From the NCBI GenBank assembly GCA_038093515.1, contig JBBPSI010000074.1:47558-111557 (forward strand): a stretch of 64,000 bases of DNA. The letters are read 5' to 3'. A model generated the notes under the pieces. The model saw nothing but the letters and a program-made list of their open reading frames with translations. It searched no databases and was not told the origin of the DNA. The stretch comes from Butyriboletus loyo. Taxonomy: Eukaryota; Basidiomycota; Agaricomycetes; Boletales; Boletaceae. Positions 24,526-35,616 of this stretch are shown piece by piece. Numbering within the stretch: the stretch's first letter is position 1; every line of letters starts with the position of its first letter. A program made the translations under genes and the position numbers.

Positions 24526-26840
24526 ATGGCCTTGACCGCGACGGCCCAGTCTGCGCTGCCAACATGGGACGAGACGATCGTGCCATCCCTGCGCAAGAGT
24601 ATGTACATCCAAAATCCTCTTTTCCACCTTTGTCTTCAATCCTTCCCCAGGACTCGAAAGCGAAAGCCGAATCCTCGCCAAACGCATGTCCGTCGCGTCC
24701 ATATCTTCCATAGACGACTCCCAGAGGTCTTCCGCTCCTTCCCACTCCCGTCGCTCTTCTCGTGACATCCCCCAAACTCCTCGCCATCTCCCAGAGCCGA
24801 GGAAATCTAGCGCGATACCCAGGCCAAGTCTACAGTACTCTAGGACTTCAAACGACGCTCGCTCAGATGCCTCTTCGTCCTATACCCGCGTTAACGGCGC
24901 GTCCACATCCCCTTCCTTCTTCCCCAGACGCGCCCGTACTTACTCCCAGCCCCCTTCCCCGAATGGCTTTACCAACAGCAACCCCCTTCCCACCCCAGAA
25001 TCTTCTCGCCCCACTTCTCCCCGTACCTTGGACGTAAAGCCGACGCGCATACCGATCGCGGCCCGCACAAGAACAACAAGCGGTTCCAGCCATGCTCACA
25101 GCATCGCTCAGAGAACCGAGAGCCGCAATGGTACCAACCCTCGTCCATATCAACCGCTCACCCCCGACACTTCTCAAGATCATTGGGTCGTCAAGGCAAG
25201 CGATCCTCCGCAACCGACAACATCCCCCATGGCTTCCATACGGCATCAAGCTTCTAGCATCATGAACGAACCGGCTCCCTTCGCCACGTCTTCGATTACC
25301 TCCTCAATACGTTCGCGAACCCAAGAACCCGCATATTCTAACGCCAGACCTTCGAACGATTCCGAGGAACGCCCGTTTGAACACTGGTATAGAGGCGACG
25401 TGCACAGAAATGGGGGTGTCGGGGAGCTCCGAGTGGCGAAGCATGTGGAGATGATGCAGATTGCCAACTACGGACACAACATCCGAAAAGCTGTCCGTGG
25501 GCAAACACGAGACTTCTCTGGCCCGATGGACTCTGGTCGTGGGCGGAAGAGGGCGGACAGTGTTGACGTCGGTACGCACGAAAGTCTCTACCTCGACGAT
25601 GAGCGGACAAAGGGTGTAGATACGGTTCTCGACGAGAGTCCGTTGACTGACATCGAAACGGATGCCGGGGACGATCCCGAGACATTCTATGATGCTTATG
25701 CTGGCGTTGACACAGAGGTAGATGCAGATAACACGATCCAAACGCGCTTCAGTGCTTCTACTCCCGGCCTTCCATTCGCTGCCGTCTCCTCTAGCCGTAG
25801 TCAGACACCTACAAACGCCTATTCGGTTCTGGATGACAACACGCCAAAGCATGCAATTTACCCTCAGACTGCTGGAGACCCCTTGCGATCTAGGACGCCA
25901 TCAGCTCCCCCGAGGACGAGCGCAGAGAGCACCGTCCCAACTCCTCCCGCGTCAGGGCCACGTGCACGGAGCGCATCGCGCACGACTTCCCCGATATCGC
26001 AATCATCTGATCAGTCGCACACAAAGCGCCGTGCTAAGAGCCCTGCTGCATCTTCGCCCGTCTCCACTCCGAAGAAGGCAAAGATAAAGGCCAAGACCCC
26101 ACCCCCAACGTCACGTAGGGAGGACCCGCGGAGTTCCATCGCAACGTATCCGACACCGGAAGGTGATGTAGTGGACGCTATACCAACGTGGACGCAACCC
26201 GTACAAAAGTCTGGCAATTGGGACGAGGCAAGTGACAACTTTTATCTGTCTCATTTACACTCACCACCGCCTTAACCACAGGTGGTGCTCCCTGTTGTAG
26301 CGCGTAAAAAGGGTTTGGATGGTCAATACGAGAAAGCAGATGGCAGCCCGAAACCGAGATCACCAGAATATCCACAGATAAAACCTGTACGCATGGTTCA
26401 TACATCCTGATAAGCACAACGTGGCATTGTGCCCCCTTACTGACAATTTTTCTATACAGGCACCGGGAACATTTGGGTATGACTATACGAAATATCGGCC
26501 ATCACGTCATGACGAGGAGATACGAATGGACGAGCTTGGTCGGCTTGCTGAACATGCCCTCCTTCCTGAGGTAGACATGGTTTTACCGCGTCCCGAGATA
26601 CCCCCGAAACCGATATTACACCCCCTCAAACGGGAAGAACCCATATTACCCATATTGCAAGATCCTCGGCAAACTGTCCCAAGGGCTCCTGAATCTCCCG
26701 CACCCTTCTCGCGATATCTCGTTGATCATCAGGTACCTACGATCAACGTCACGCGGCCATCTTCAGAATTCGCCGAGCAACGACACGAACAAGAAGTCGA
26801 GGACATTAATGCAGGGTGTTGTAAATGCGTCATTATGTGA
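24526..26840 (+). CDS. Large disordered protein with C-terminal CaaX box (CVIM)
   Basis: Function unknown. Exons 24526-24598, 24651-26227, 26282-26386 and 26460-26840 give 711 codons in frame. Most of the protein is Ser/Pro/Arg/Thr-rich and predicted disordered, with basic stretches (KRRAKSPAAS, KKAKIKAK) near 550. Two conserved-looking islands stand out: WDEVVLPVVARKKGLDG, formed across intron 2, and APGTFGYDYTKYRPSRHDEE at the start of exon 4. The C-terminus reads GCCKCVIM: a canonical CaaX box with two further cysteines just upstream that could be palmitoylated. Such a protein should be farnesylated and held at a membrane. Methionine at the last position favours farnesyl- over geranylgeranyl-transferase. 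Intron 2 (26228-26281) starts with GC (gcaagt), not GT. There is no GTPase domain, so it is not a Ras protein. Confidence 0.82.
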
Positions 26841-27475
26841 TTTCGCTGATATCTGGGTATTTGGGTGTCTTTGCTGTTCCTTTTCAACTTTTTTTTTGCT
26901 CGTTTACTGTGCATTACTCTCCATGCCTTCAGCACTTCCGATCGCACCTTTTTTCCCCCTTGCACCCAGTTTTTCTTACCCAACTATCTTCATGTTCTTG
27001 AAACGACCGACTGCCGTCTTGAAGCTCTTCCTCAAGGCCGCGACTTGTTTGTGATGAAGACTTTCATTTGTTCCCTCATCACGGTATACCTTTGTTTTCT
27101 TCATACATACTATGACGGAGTGGAAAGTTCTTCCTTCACCCTTGATCCACGCCTACCTATCTCATCGGACTTTCCTCATCCGCCGCATATCATTGTTGCG
27201 TTGCTCCTCCTACACACACATCAAGATCCCCTCACATTCATTAGTTAACCGCTTGTAGTGTGGAATCGCTCATCTTTCATCTTCTCTTCGAGCCTACCTT
27301 ATTGCTGCAGTAGTTTTCCACAGAGTGTTTTCAATGAATCCCAATCGCATATTTCATACGCACAAAGTGATATTCATGCATTGCGCTAAGCCCTAACGCT
27401 AAACACTGTCTGGCTCAGTCAATTGGTAGGTAGTAGTGCGCGTAATTAGCTGCATGGACAAGATCCTTGTCACCA
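26841..27475. other. Convergent 3' intergenic region
   Basis: About 630 bases between the CaaX-protein stop (+) and the M64 peptidase stop (-). T-rich near 26880-27000, fitting 3' UTR sequence. Short open frames here lack coding character. Confidence 0.5.
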
Positions 27476-29699
27476 TCAACAAGAGTGAGGGGTGACGTCG
27501 AACGTTCTGCTCGCCTGCAGATACCCTCGGGGGTCTGACCGTACTTCGTCAATGGTGTAGGCCACATCGACGTGGTATGTACCATCTGCGTCACTCAGTT
27601 CCACCTTGGTGAGGTTTGTAAACTCATCGAGAACGCGTCCGTGCCTCGTCCACTCGATAGCGTAACTCTCCACGCTCTCGATAGGCCCCTCTCTCAAATG
27701 GGCTAGTTTCAGGAGATTGAGTTCGATCACATGGCTCCCTGGTCCTGACCCTGAGCACGTCACGCGGAGATCCTCTATGAGATCGACACGTTTGAGAAGA
27801 GAGAGCCAGAGCCCTTCTAAGCAGACGTTGCAAAAGTTTGGTTTGGTGACGCTGCGCATGAGGCAGTCGTCGTTCGTGGGGCGATAGGAAGTGTTGTTGT
27901 TGAGGTCGTATCTGAGCACGCCATGACATCAGAACGCGCTTGCTGAGCAAGGGGTGAAGGAGGGACGTGCGCACGTGGGAAAGAGGCTACAATATCCCCG
28001 AGTTGCGTTGAACCTGGCACAAAATTCAGCCAAACGTCGGGACGAGCATGAAGGCACACTCGCTCTTCAGGAGAACCATATTCAAGGGCTTCGACGCTAC
28101 AAAGTTGTGCCTGACCCTGGATATCTCTGTTTCGGAGTGAGAACTCGAGTACGTGCTCGCCCTCTGCCAGCGCGTGCTCGAAGAGGACGTCGTAATGCCA
28201 CCTATCTACGCCGATCCCATGTCGAGGTGTCCACCCGAGATCAGCGCCGTCCAGGTATACCACAAGATCATCCACACGAGGTACTCCAGACAGTGAGAAC
28301 TTGACGAGGTGACGAGCGTAAGTCCCAGACGACAAGAACGCCACTGACCATGGCTTCTCAACGTCGAGAAGTGTCCACGGGTACGCTTGCACCGGCATTA
28401 CAGAGCGCTCCACGCGCGTGTGGTCTGTATGGGTCAACCAGTGTGCCCACGTCACATTTTGGGGATCGTGTATGGCATTGACCCCGAAATAGGCGAAGCC
28501 ACCGTCATACTCTTCACCAACTTGGATAATGGAATGTCCGATTTCATGACGGAGCACGAGGGCGCCATTTGCCAATGAGGCAGTCGTTGTACTTGTGATT
28601 GCGCAGGTCAATAAACGTTTCAGAATTGTCGGCTGTGCCTTACGTGTATTCCCCTCCAAGACCTGACAAGAGATTAATGAACGTGCACACGCATCCTTGG
28701 AAATCGCACTTACCACCGTATAACGGATCATTTGCTGCGCACAAGTTAACGTTCTCAGTTCATCAAAACGACAGCGCCGAGAAACGGAAACTCAACCAAG
28801 TAAAATCGCGTAATTACACTTGTCACCGAGGGATGCACAAGCGGCCAGGGCCACGTCGGAATTGTTGGCATACAAGCCTCTCAATTCAGTGCCGTCTCTG
28901 TACAGCCCAAATGGCGTGCTGCGGAAATGGGCTTAGCGTGTGAGGCTCGGATGTATTGTGCACTCACTCCTTGGCTTTCCCACCGACGCCGACGCCACTC
29001 TGTCACCGGACATTAGCAAGAATATGGTATCATGTACGGAGTTTAGGAACCTCTTTGCTAGGAGTAAAGACGGCCCAGAAATTGAGCAAGGGTTTGACAG
29101 TGAAAAATGTCTGATTCGTTGACATATCGCGCGCAAGTCGGGAGGCATCGTCCAAGAATTTACGTCGTTCCCCGGCGGTATCTATGATGCATCAACTCTC
29201 CACCGAGGATACCCTAAACAGGTCACGTACAACCATCAGCAAAGAATGCGAGGTCGACGCGATTTTCCGCGGGCCCGGAGGTGATCAGAGGTATGAGCTC
29301 CAATGGTGGCAAATCGACATCCAAAATGAGTGCGTTGGAGGTAGCGTCCTGTGAAAAATGAACTTGGGTTGAAGGATGACCAAGGCTGAGAAGCGGGGCT
29401 GAGAGGTCATTTGCACATTGCAGCTGGGCCTGCGAGACCAAGGAATGCACATCGTGAGAGAGAAAGCGAAACACATTCCAGCTTGGCCCAGGATGGGGAA
29501 TGGGAACCGGGGTCACCTCCTTGATGACGTTCTGGTCGTTCAGATCTTTGTTTGCCTGTGCCGACCGAAATGAGACGAGTTCACAGAGACCGTCGAGAGG
29601 GTGTGCTCGTAGGACAAGTTCCCAAGGTCGTGTGTGAGCTCCATTCGCAACAGCGCTACCAAGTACGGTGAATGCGGAGGCTATGGACAAGCATTTCAT
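27476..29699 (-). CDS. Secreted M64-family (IgA-peptidase-like) zinc metallopeptidase
   Basis: Fungal member of peptidase family M64; the substrate is unknown. It begins with a signal peptide, MKCLSIASAFTVLGSAVANG, at 29699. The N-terminal beta domain runs to GPAENRVDLAFFADGC, the usual entry to the peptidase domain. Then follow ERRKFLDDASRLARDM, VKPLLNFWAVFTPSKE, SGVGVGGKPR and TPFGLYRDGTELRGLY, read across introns. The zinc site is RHEIGHSIIQVGEEYDGGFAYFG (HExxH). The C-terminal part has a beta-rich domain and the Cys-rich NDDCLMRSV..NFCNVCLEGLW string. The intron 27970-27912 keeps frame only if read as GC-AG (donor gcacgt), joining FPRA to YDLNNNTSYR. The gene shares a ~306-base divergent promoter with the alpha/beta hydrolase. 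Confidence 0.85.
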
Positions 29700-30005
29700 G
29701 GTATGATCAAACCAAACGCGGCTGTGCGTTGGACGGACGGAGTTCCGGACAAGAGGCGGCCGAAATCGACACCGGTAAACACCAGAAAACAGCGTGGCAT
29801 CCGAGTTGGCTGCCGATGCGAGTCCAGACAGCACTTGAGCTTGACGATACGACCATTCACAGACACAGTGATTAATATAGGGACGATCTCTTGAGGAGGT
29901 GCCCGACGCTGGTGGGACTGAGATGGGATGAACACTACACCTGCCATTTACGGACCTGGAACTCGCCCTCACGGCTAACTGCCGGTGTCCTCTTGCAAGA
30001 CTACC
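29700..30005. promoter_or_regulatory. Divergent promoter of M64 peptidase and alpha/beta hydrolase
   Basis: 306 bases separate the two ATGs, so both genes must share this region. No strong TATA box was seen. Co-regulation is plausible but not shown. Confidence 0.45.
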
Positions 30006-31221
30006 ATGGACAGGACATCCACCAAACTTCACATACCCCACCTTTCAGGGGGCGTCACCCTTGTCGGTATTTTAGAGCAGCTGGCACTGCGTCAACCAAC
30101 AAATGGAAGAAAGATCGCCCTGGTGGGTCCTCCTCTCTGGAACCCTCCGTAATGTTACTGAGGATCACACGCAGATCCTGCATGGAACAATGGGGTGAGC
30201 CACAACGAATATATGTTTCGATAGATCTTGTGGATGTCTCTCTCAGACATAAAGATTACCTGTTTCAAAAGCGACTCGCATTGAGGCTGCCGTTTGATTC
30301 GTTTAGGTTTGACTTTCGGTACGGGGCTACCGTGTGCGAGCTTCCCTGGGTCACTGGACTCAAGTCTTACAGGGGAAACCACGAAAGCGGTGGCCAGTGG
30401 AGACAAGGCGGATTTGCCGACGATGTAGAGGATCTGGTGACAGTCGTCGCTTACCTTCGCTCTACGTATGGTTATGAAGTGGACATGGTCGTTGGTCACT
30501 CTCGTGGCTCCGTTGTCGGCATGCATTGGCTGTGCACGTCCGAAGAAGGGAAGCGCGTACGCGCTCTAGTGAACGTGTCAGGCCGTTACCGAATGCATGT
30601 GAGTCTTGAAGTCCGTTTTCTCCACACAAACCGAAATAGTTTTAATTTAGAAAATATATGGTGATTTTGAGAGATTCTAAGAAGTGATGAGGTGTTCACA
30701 GCCTACAGACGGTGTCGAAGCCTACAAGGACGAAGTCGCGACCAAAGGATATTACGAGTGGAACGTGGTGGTCGCGCGCAAAGCCATTGTGCAGAAGATA
30801 TATCCTCACGACTTGGAGGAATTCTCGCGTTGGAACTCGGGTATTGTCTGGGATGAATTTCCATCGTCCATTGATGTCCTCACCATACACGGTCTCGCCG
30901 ATAGAACGGTCCCCGTGTGAGTGATTCGTATGCCTGTAAGGAAAGAATGCTCACATCAACCTGCAGTTATGACGCCACCATCTACGCACGCACATTTGGA
31001 GCCAGAGCACCTGGGACGCATCATCTACATCTGATTGAAGACGCCGACCACAACTTTACTGGGGTAGGGAGCTTTGGCACGATCCACAGTATCACGAAAT
31101 TAACCGCTTTATTTAGCGTCAGGATGAGATCGTCGACTGCATCCTCGAGTGGTGGGAAGCAAAATGTTCGGGATCTTTGATCACAGGGGTGTTCAGAACA
31201 GGGATTCGGGGCAAGTTATAG
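30006..31221 (+). CDS. Alpha/beta hydrolase
   Basis: Serine hydrolase of about 290 residues with no signal peptide, so probably cytosolic. It can be read from MDRTSTKLHIPHLSGG through six exons with frame kept. The oxyanion-hole string is ILHGTMGHKDY, formed across two introns. The nucleophile elbow is VGHSRGSVVG, with the catalytic serine followed by Arg. The acid is the Asp in HGLADRTVPV and the histidine is in DADHNFTG. It resembles the esterase/lipase-like 'serine aminopeptidase S33 or BAAT-type' hydrolases of fungi; the substrate cannot be told. The start ATG (30006) lies in a good context (taccATGG). It is divergently paired with the secreted peptidase. Confidence 0.85.
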
Positions 31222-31945
31222 CTTCCAGCGACTTGTGGGAAACACACGGCGTTATACTATTAAATTGACGTTACTGGGAGGAGAAATGTTTCTTTTTTGA
31301 AGTAGGTCTGTGTAGATGTACCGAAGTCATTCCTCGGACGAGACTCGACGACGGACGCCGTCTTTCGATTGATGGTGACGATCAAGCCTCGCATCTGTCG
31401 TCCATCTGGATTTTCAGCGTTTCTATGGATCTGCGGGATGCGATCTGAGCTCTGTCGGTTGTTTTGAATAGGAGAGAAGCACGGGTTGGGAGGGTGCAAG
31501 GCGCGAATCGCTTAGAGGAAATCCGCAGTTGCTACGTTTGCAATCGAAAATCTCACACGTTGATTTCAAGAGCTCAAACACTCTCCGAGACCCAATGAAT
31601 GGTAAGAGACAGCATGCGACGAAAATGATTGATGACAGCGGGAATTATATGGCGAGGTAGTGGCTACAAAAGAGAGCAGTACTAAATGCAGTAGAATACG
31701 ATCGGTACAGTAAAACCGGAGACGATTACATGGATTACGAGAGCCCTCCCTTGGACGGCTGTGATTAGTTGACGACAGAACTTTATGCAACCAAGCGTCC
31801 CCACGTGAACGGGGCAAGATCACCTCGATACGAGGGACCCGAGACGGAGCAGAGGTCGAAGTGATGAATGGGGATGATGATGGTGATGATGATGCAGGCG
31901 CGTGACGTGGGCGCGTCAACGTCGACTGCAGCTGGTGGGGAGTTA
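31222..31945. other. Intergenic region
   Basis: About 720 bases downstream of the alpha/beta hydrolase and of the small minus-strand gene. A run of gatgatgatggtgatgatgatg near 31870-31893 is a simple repeat. Nothing else is recognised. Confidence 0.45.
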
Positions 31946-32149
31946 CTAGAAGAAGACGGGAGCCACAGCGCTCGCGCCGGCGCTGACCGTAGTGCGCGGG
32001 GAACCATAGTATTTGGATGATTGGGGATAGGAGTGACCTCTGGGGTCGAGAGTGGAGTGCGACTGAGCGTTCTGAGCGCTCTGAGTGGACTTTGGTTGGC
32101 CATAGGGGGCCTGGTGATGAGAGGCAGAGTTGTTGTGCTGGCTGCTCAT
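31946..32149 (-). CDS. Candidate small Ser/Gln/His-rich protein (67 aa)
   Basis: Unrecognised. A single open frame starting MSSQHNNSASHHQAPYG with a good context (gccATGag) and ending TVSAGASAVAPVFF. It has no acidic residues except one Asp, no membrane segment and a hydrophobic C-terminal tail. Support: a TATA-like 'atatttaaa' (minus strand) at 32187-32195, about 40 bases upstream of the ATG, and a codon pattern unlike the other frames. The frame extends upstream without a stop, so a longer first exon is possible. Confidence 0.4.
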   Translation of the reverse strand: MSSQHNNSASHHQAPYGQPKSTQSAQNAQSHSTLDPRGHSYPQSSKYYGSPRTTVSAGASAVAPVFF

Positions 32150-33037
32150 GGCGGACGAGGATGGGGACTTGTGTAGGAGGTGCGGGTTTAAATATCCGAG
32201 CGACATCGCCTCGCGTACTGTGCTGGAAGCTGAATCAAGAAAGATGACGAGCCATGCCGGAACCGACACAGGACCGATACAGAGATCATTGTAACACACG
32301 AAAGATCCTGACTCGGTCGCTGCGTTTGACGCCGGCCCTGCAGATGCCAGCGCACAGCCAGAACTTGGCGCGTTCCTACCAACAGATCCGCTGTCCACGC
32401 GCAAGAACGGCCATTGCCGCTCACTGTGAACCTGGATAATTGTTCGCTCCCAGAGCCCCTGGTGGCAAATGAATACATGCCACGGCCCTGCAGACCTCGC
32501 AGATTCATATACGCCGGGGTGGCAGTCCGGCCAGGTTATTCCACGTGTTCCACGTCCGCAGTCAGCCCTGCTTGAGATCCATTAAACTATAGATACAATG
32601 GCAACTCCAGTGCTCGCTTGCAACTGATCCCACTCCACCGCCATGGATGCGAAACGACCGAGGTCCCCGAGGCCAACTCCTACACAACGGTTTGCCTAAG
32701 CCGTGCATTGCCAGCGTGATCGATCATCATCAAGTACTGGCCGCCTCAGCCGTTCTCGTGCTTACGGTCTTTCTCTTCTCCCCAATCGCAAGTTTGATTG
32801 CGCTGTCTGTCATCCCAAATCCTTGGGCGTCATGTTCAGGCGTTGGTCGGTGCGTCCCAGTGTGAATGGAAAAAAAGATCAAAGCTCGCGCTGCTTGAAT
32901 ATTTTAGTCTCGGTCGTGGTGTCATTTTCTCGACGGCATATGTACATAACGACAGCCATACAAGAGTGTCTCCGTTCTCGATGCAAACCCATACCCACGA
33001 TGAAGCCTTCTCCACGTTCATACTCTCCGTCGCTTGT
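32150..33037. other. Intergenic region
   Basis: About 890 bases between the small minus-strand gene and the 3' end of the quinone o xidoreductase gene. Only the TATA-like sequence near 32190 is noted. Confidence 0.4.
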
Positions 33038-34548
33038 CTAGCAAACCCTCACAATAATCTTCCCTCTATAGAAACTCAACTCGGGGGTCCTTCTGTACCT
33101 CAAGGAAGTTCTACTCACATATTCCTGTTCTCGGCCATCTCGCGATGTGCTCGTTGAATCTCGTTCAAAGGGTACACCTGATCAAACAAGTCGAGCTAGT
33201 CCGTGGCCGACGGGTCAGAAGTCACCAACGAGACACAAACCTTATGAATATAAGTCCGTATTAGCCCGCTGCCTTCCGCTCCTGTTATCTGATCGACTAT
33301 CGCCCCAAAGCTGGCACTTCCATATTGTTCATACTTGGCTCGTCTGCTCAGTGTGACGGTCTGGACACACCTGTTGACCAGTTCCGTCTGATAGTTCAAA
33401 CTCCGAGACCGCAGCGTGGATCCCTGGATCTTGAGTCGCTTATACAGGATCGGCCGGAGATTGACCGAAGGAACCTCGCCTCCTTTGAATGGATATTCTT
33501 TTAATAAGAGTCTCGCGGATGGCAGGCATCTTTACCGCTCAAGAATGCGACGAGGGTCATCCTGCCGTCAATCGCCAGAGAATCAATGTTCTTCTCCCAA
33601 TGTGTACGTCCGACGAAATCGATTATCACATCGACACCCTTGCCGTTGGTCGTTTTCTTCACCTCTTCTGCGAAATCGTCGCTGGTGTAATTCACGGCAT
33701 GAGTCGCCCCATTCGGTATCGAAAGGAGCCAATCCAGCTTCTCCCTGGTGGACGCCGTCGCTGTAACGGTGTTCCTGTGCCGCAATTAGCACATCGAATC
33801 ACCCTCTGCAAAACATAATATGCTCAAACAGCACTCACGCGCCCAAAACGCGTGCAATCTGGATTACCGCGACCCCTACACCGGAAGCACCAGCATGAAC
33901 AAGAACGTCATCACCTTTCTTTACTTCGCCATACTTGGCCAGTCCTTGATAGGCTGAATACAGGACGAGGAGTATGATTAGGCCCCTTGATACCCGATGT
34001 GTGTGCCGTCAACCGGGCAGGGAATCGCCGTGCGTACCTGTAATGTAGTTTTCGGGAATGCTTGCTGCCTCCGCCCAAGACAAGTGGGCGGGTTTCTTGA
34101 AAAGCAGACCTTGATTACATACAACGTACTCGGCGTATGCACCCTAGTGAAGGGATCATGAGGCCGCTTTGTCATGGATTTCAGAACCTAGATCCATACA
34201 CCCCCGACTAGGCCATACACCTCATCGCCCAAAGACCATTTTGTAACGCCGTGTCCAAGTTCGTGGACGATACCGGAGAATTCGACACCAAGGACGAGGG
34301 ATGCACCCGGGGGCGGAGGGTAATTGCCCTCTCGTTGGGCCAGATCCATGCGATTAAGGCCGAACGCAGCGATCTGAGGGGGCCGTGAGTCATGTATCAC
34401 GGCGTTGAGTGGTCAGATAATCGAAAGGGGCATTTACTTTGACTAGCACTTCTCCCTCCCCTGGAAGTGGCCGTTCGGTATCTCCGATATACAGGTTCTC
34501 GATGGGACCTTTTCCGTCCTTGATCAATACAGCACGCATTGTAGACAT
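33038..34548 (-). CDS. NADPH:quinone oxidoreductase of the MDR superfamily
   Basis: Zinc-free medium-chain reductase similar to the PIG3/quinone oxidoreductase group; it probably reduces quinones or activated alkenes with NADPH. The N-terminus is MSTMRAVLIKDGKGPIENLYIG. The catalytic (GroES-like) domain carries FGLNRMDLAQREGNYPPPPG and LGVEFSGIVHELG. The Rossmann region has YGEVKKGDDVLVHAGASGVGVAVIQIAR (the AxxGxxG dinucleotide motif), then DFAEEVKKTTNGKGVDVIIDFVG. The C-terminal part has GRMTLVAFLSGG, a LRSRSLNYQ string typical of PIG3-like enzymes and LNEIQRAHREMAENR. The last exon codes for only GKIIVRVC after an intron that splits the isoleucine codon. About eight introns, all GT-AG. Divergent from Fzo1 at a distance of about 1 kb. 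Confidence 0.88.
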
Positions 34549-35616
34549 CCTAGGCAAAGAAGATATTTGCCACAAGTCTCAGGCGCCGTCAAATACCCAC
34601 GAGTGATGAGCAACGGACCGTTCACAGAAGTTGCCGAGGCGTGCCGGAGACGCCGTGCGGGCATCATGCTATCAACGTTCTTATGAGCTCCTTTCTTGTT
34701 CATTTAGTGTCGGGCGCAAGTCGGGCGAGTTTGAAAAACAACCGGAGTAGTGTATTTTTTCGTGCTGCAGATTTGTGTTTATGAACGTCAGGAACACAAC
34801 ATTTTGATGGCGCAGGGACCTGCACGTTCCATGAAAGAAAGTTGGAACACGCGGGAAATCCATAAGAAACCGTATCCCGTGAAGAAAGTTCAAGGTTTGC
34901 CTCATGGGATCCCAGAAAAACCGCTCAACGTATCGTTCCTCGCCTGTACATTCCATGACGAGGTGCTCATCACGTCAAACGACGACTAGATACATTCGCT
35001 CATCGCCAAATCGTCGCCCACGGCGGGGTAACAGCACAGCCGCCATGTTCCGGGGGCCGTGCTTGGTCAGCGTCCTTGCCAACGTATTGACCTTTGTTTA
35101 TATTCAATATGGTTGGCCAATCATAACCAGTTTCCAGTGTCCTGACACAACGGAAAAAGTTCATTAATATTCCACTGCAATAGGTGTTTTCGCTTGACGC
35201 TGCAGCATGGCGAGGAGTAGCTAATCTGGGAACAGGGACTTTAATTCTCTGGCATGGCTTGGAGCCTTGGGGAATGACGGAGCCCGATTTGGTAACCTCA
35301 AGGCGAGGCTGGCCATCACCTCCAAAGGGCATAGGTTGGTTTTTAATAGTTGAACAGCTTGCCCCGAGATGAACGTTGTTTGAACGTTCCTGGGACCCAC
35401 CGTAACAATCGGATAAAAGTCAGAGTTGGATGGAAAGTCTTAACGAAAGTCATGGAAGAGTCAAGACGATATCCTATCTGACTAAGCGGAGGTTGACAAA
35501 GGCTGTGCTCTCTCCGGTACCCTCCATCGTTCTCTCGGCAGACTGCGGAACCCAGTAGTTCGCTTTTCTCTGCGACACTACAGTCATCCTTCTTGAATCG
35601 CAGGCGATTTTGGCCG
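34549..35616. other. Divergent intergenic region (quinone oxidoreductase / Fzo1)
   Basis: About 1.07 kb. No domain is recognisable in its open frames. It may hold an untranslated leader of the mitofusin gene. Confidence 0.4.

Noticed and set aside
26810..26840. CVIM ending as evidence of a Ras-type GTPase
   Set aside because: No G-box motifs (GxxxxGKS, DxxG, NKxD) occur anywhere in the 711 residues.
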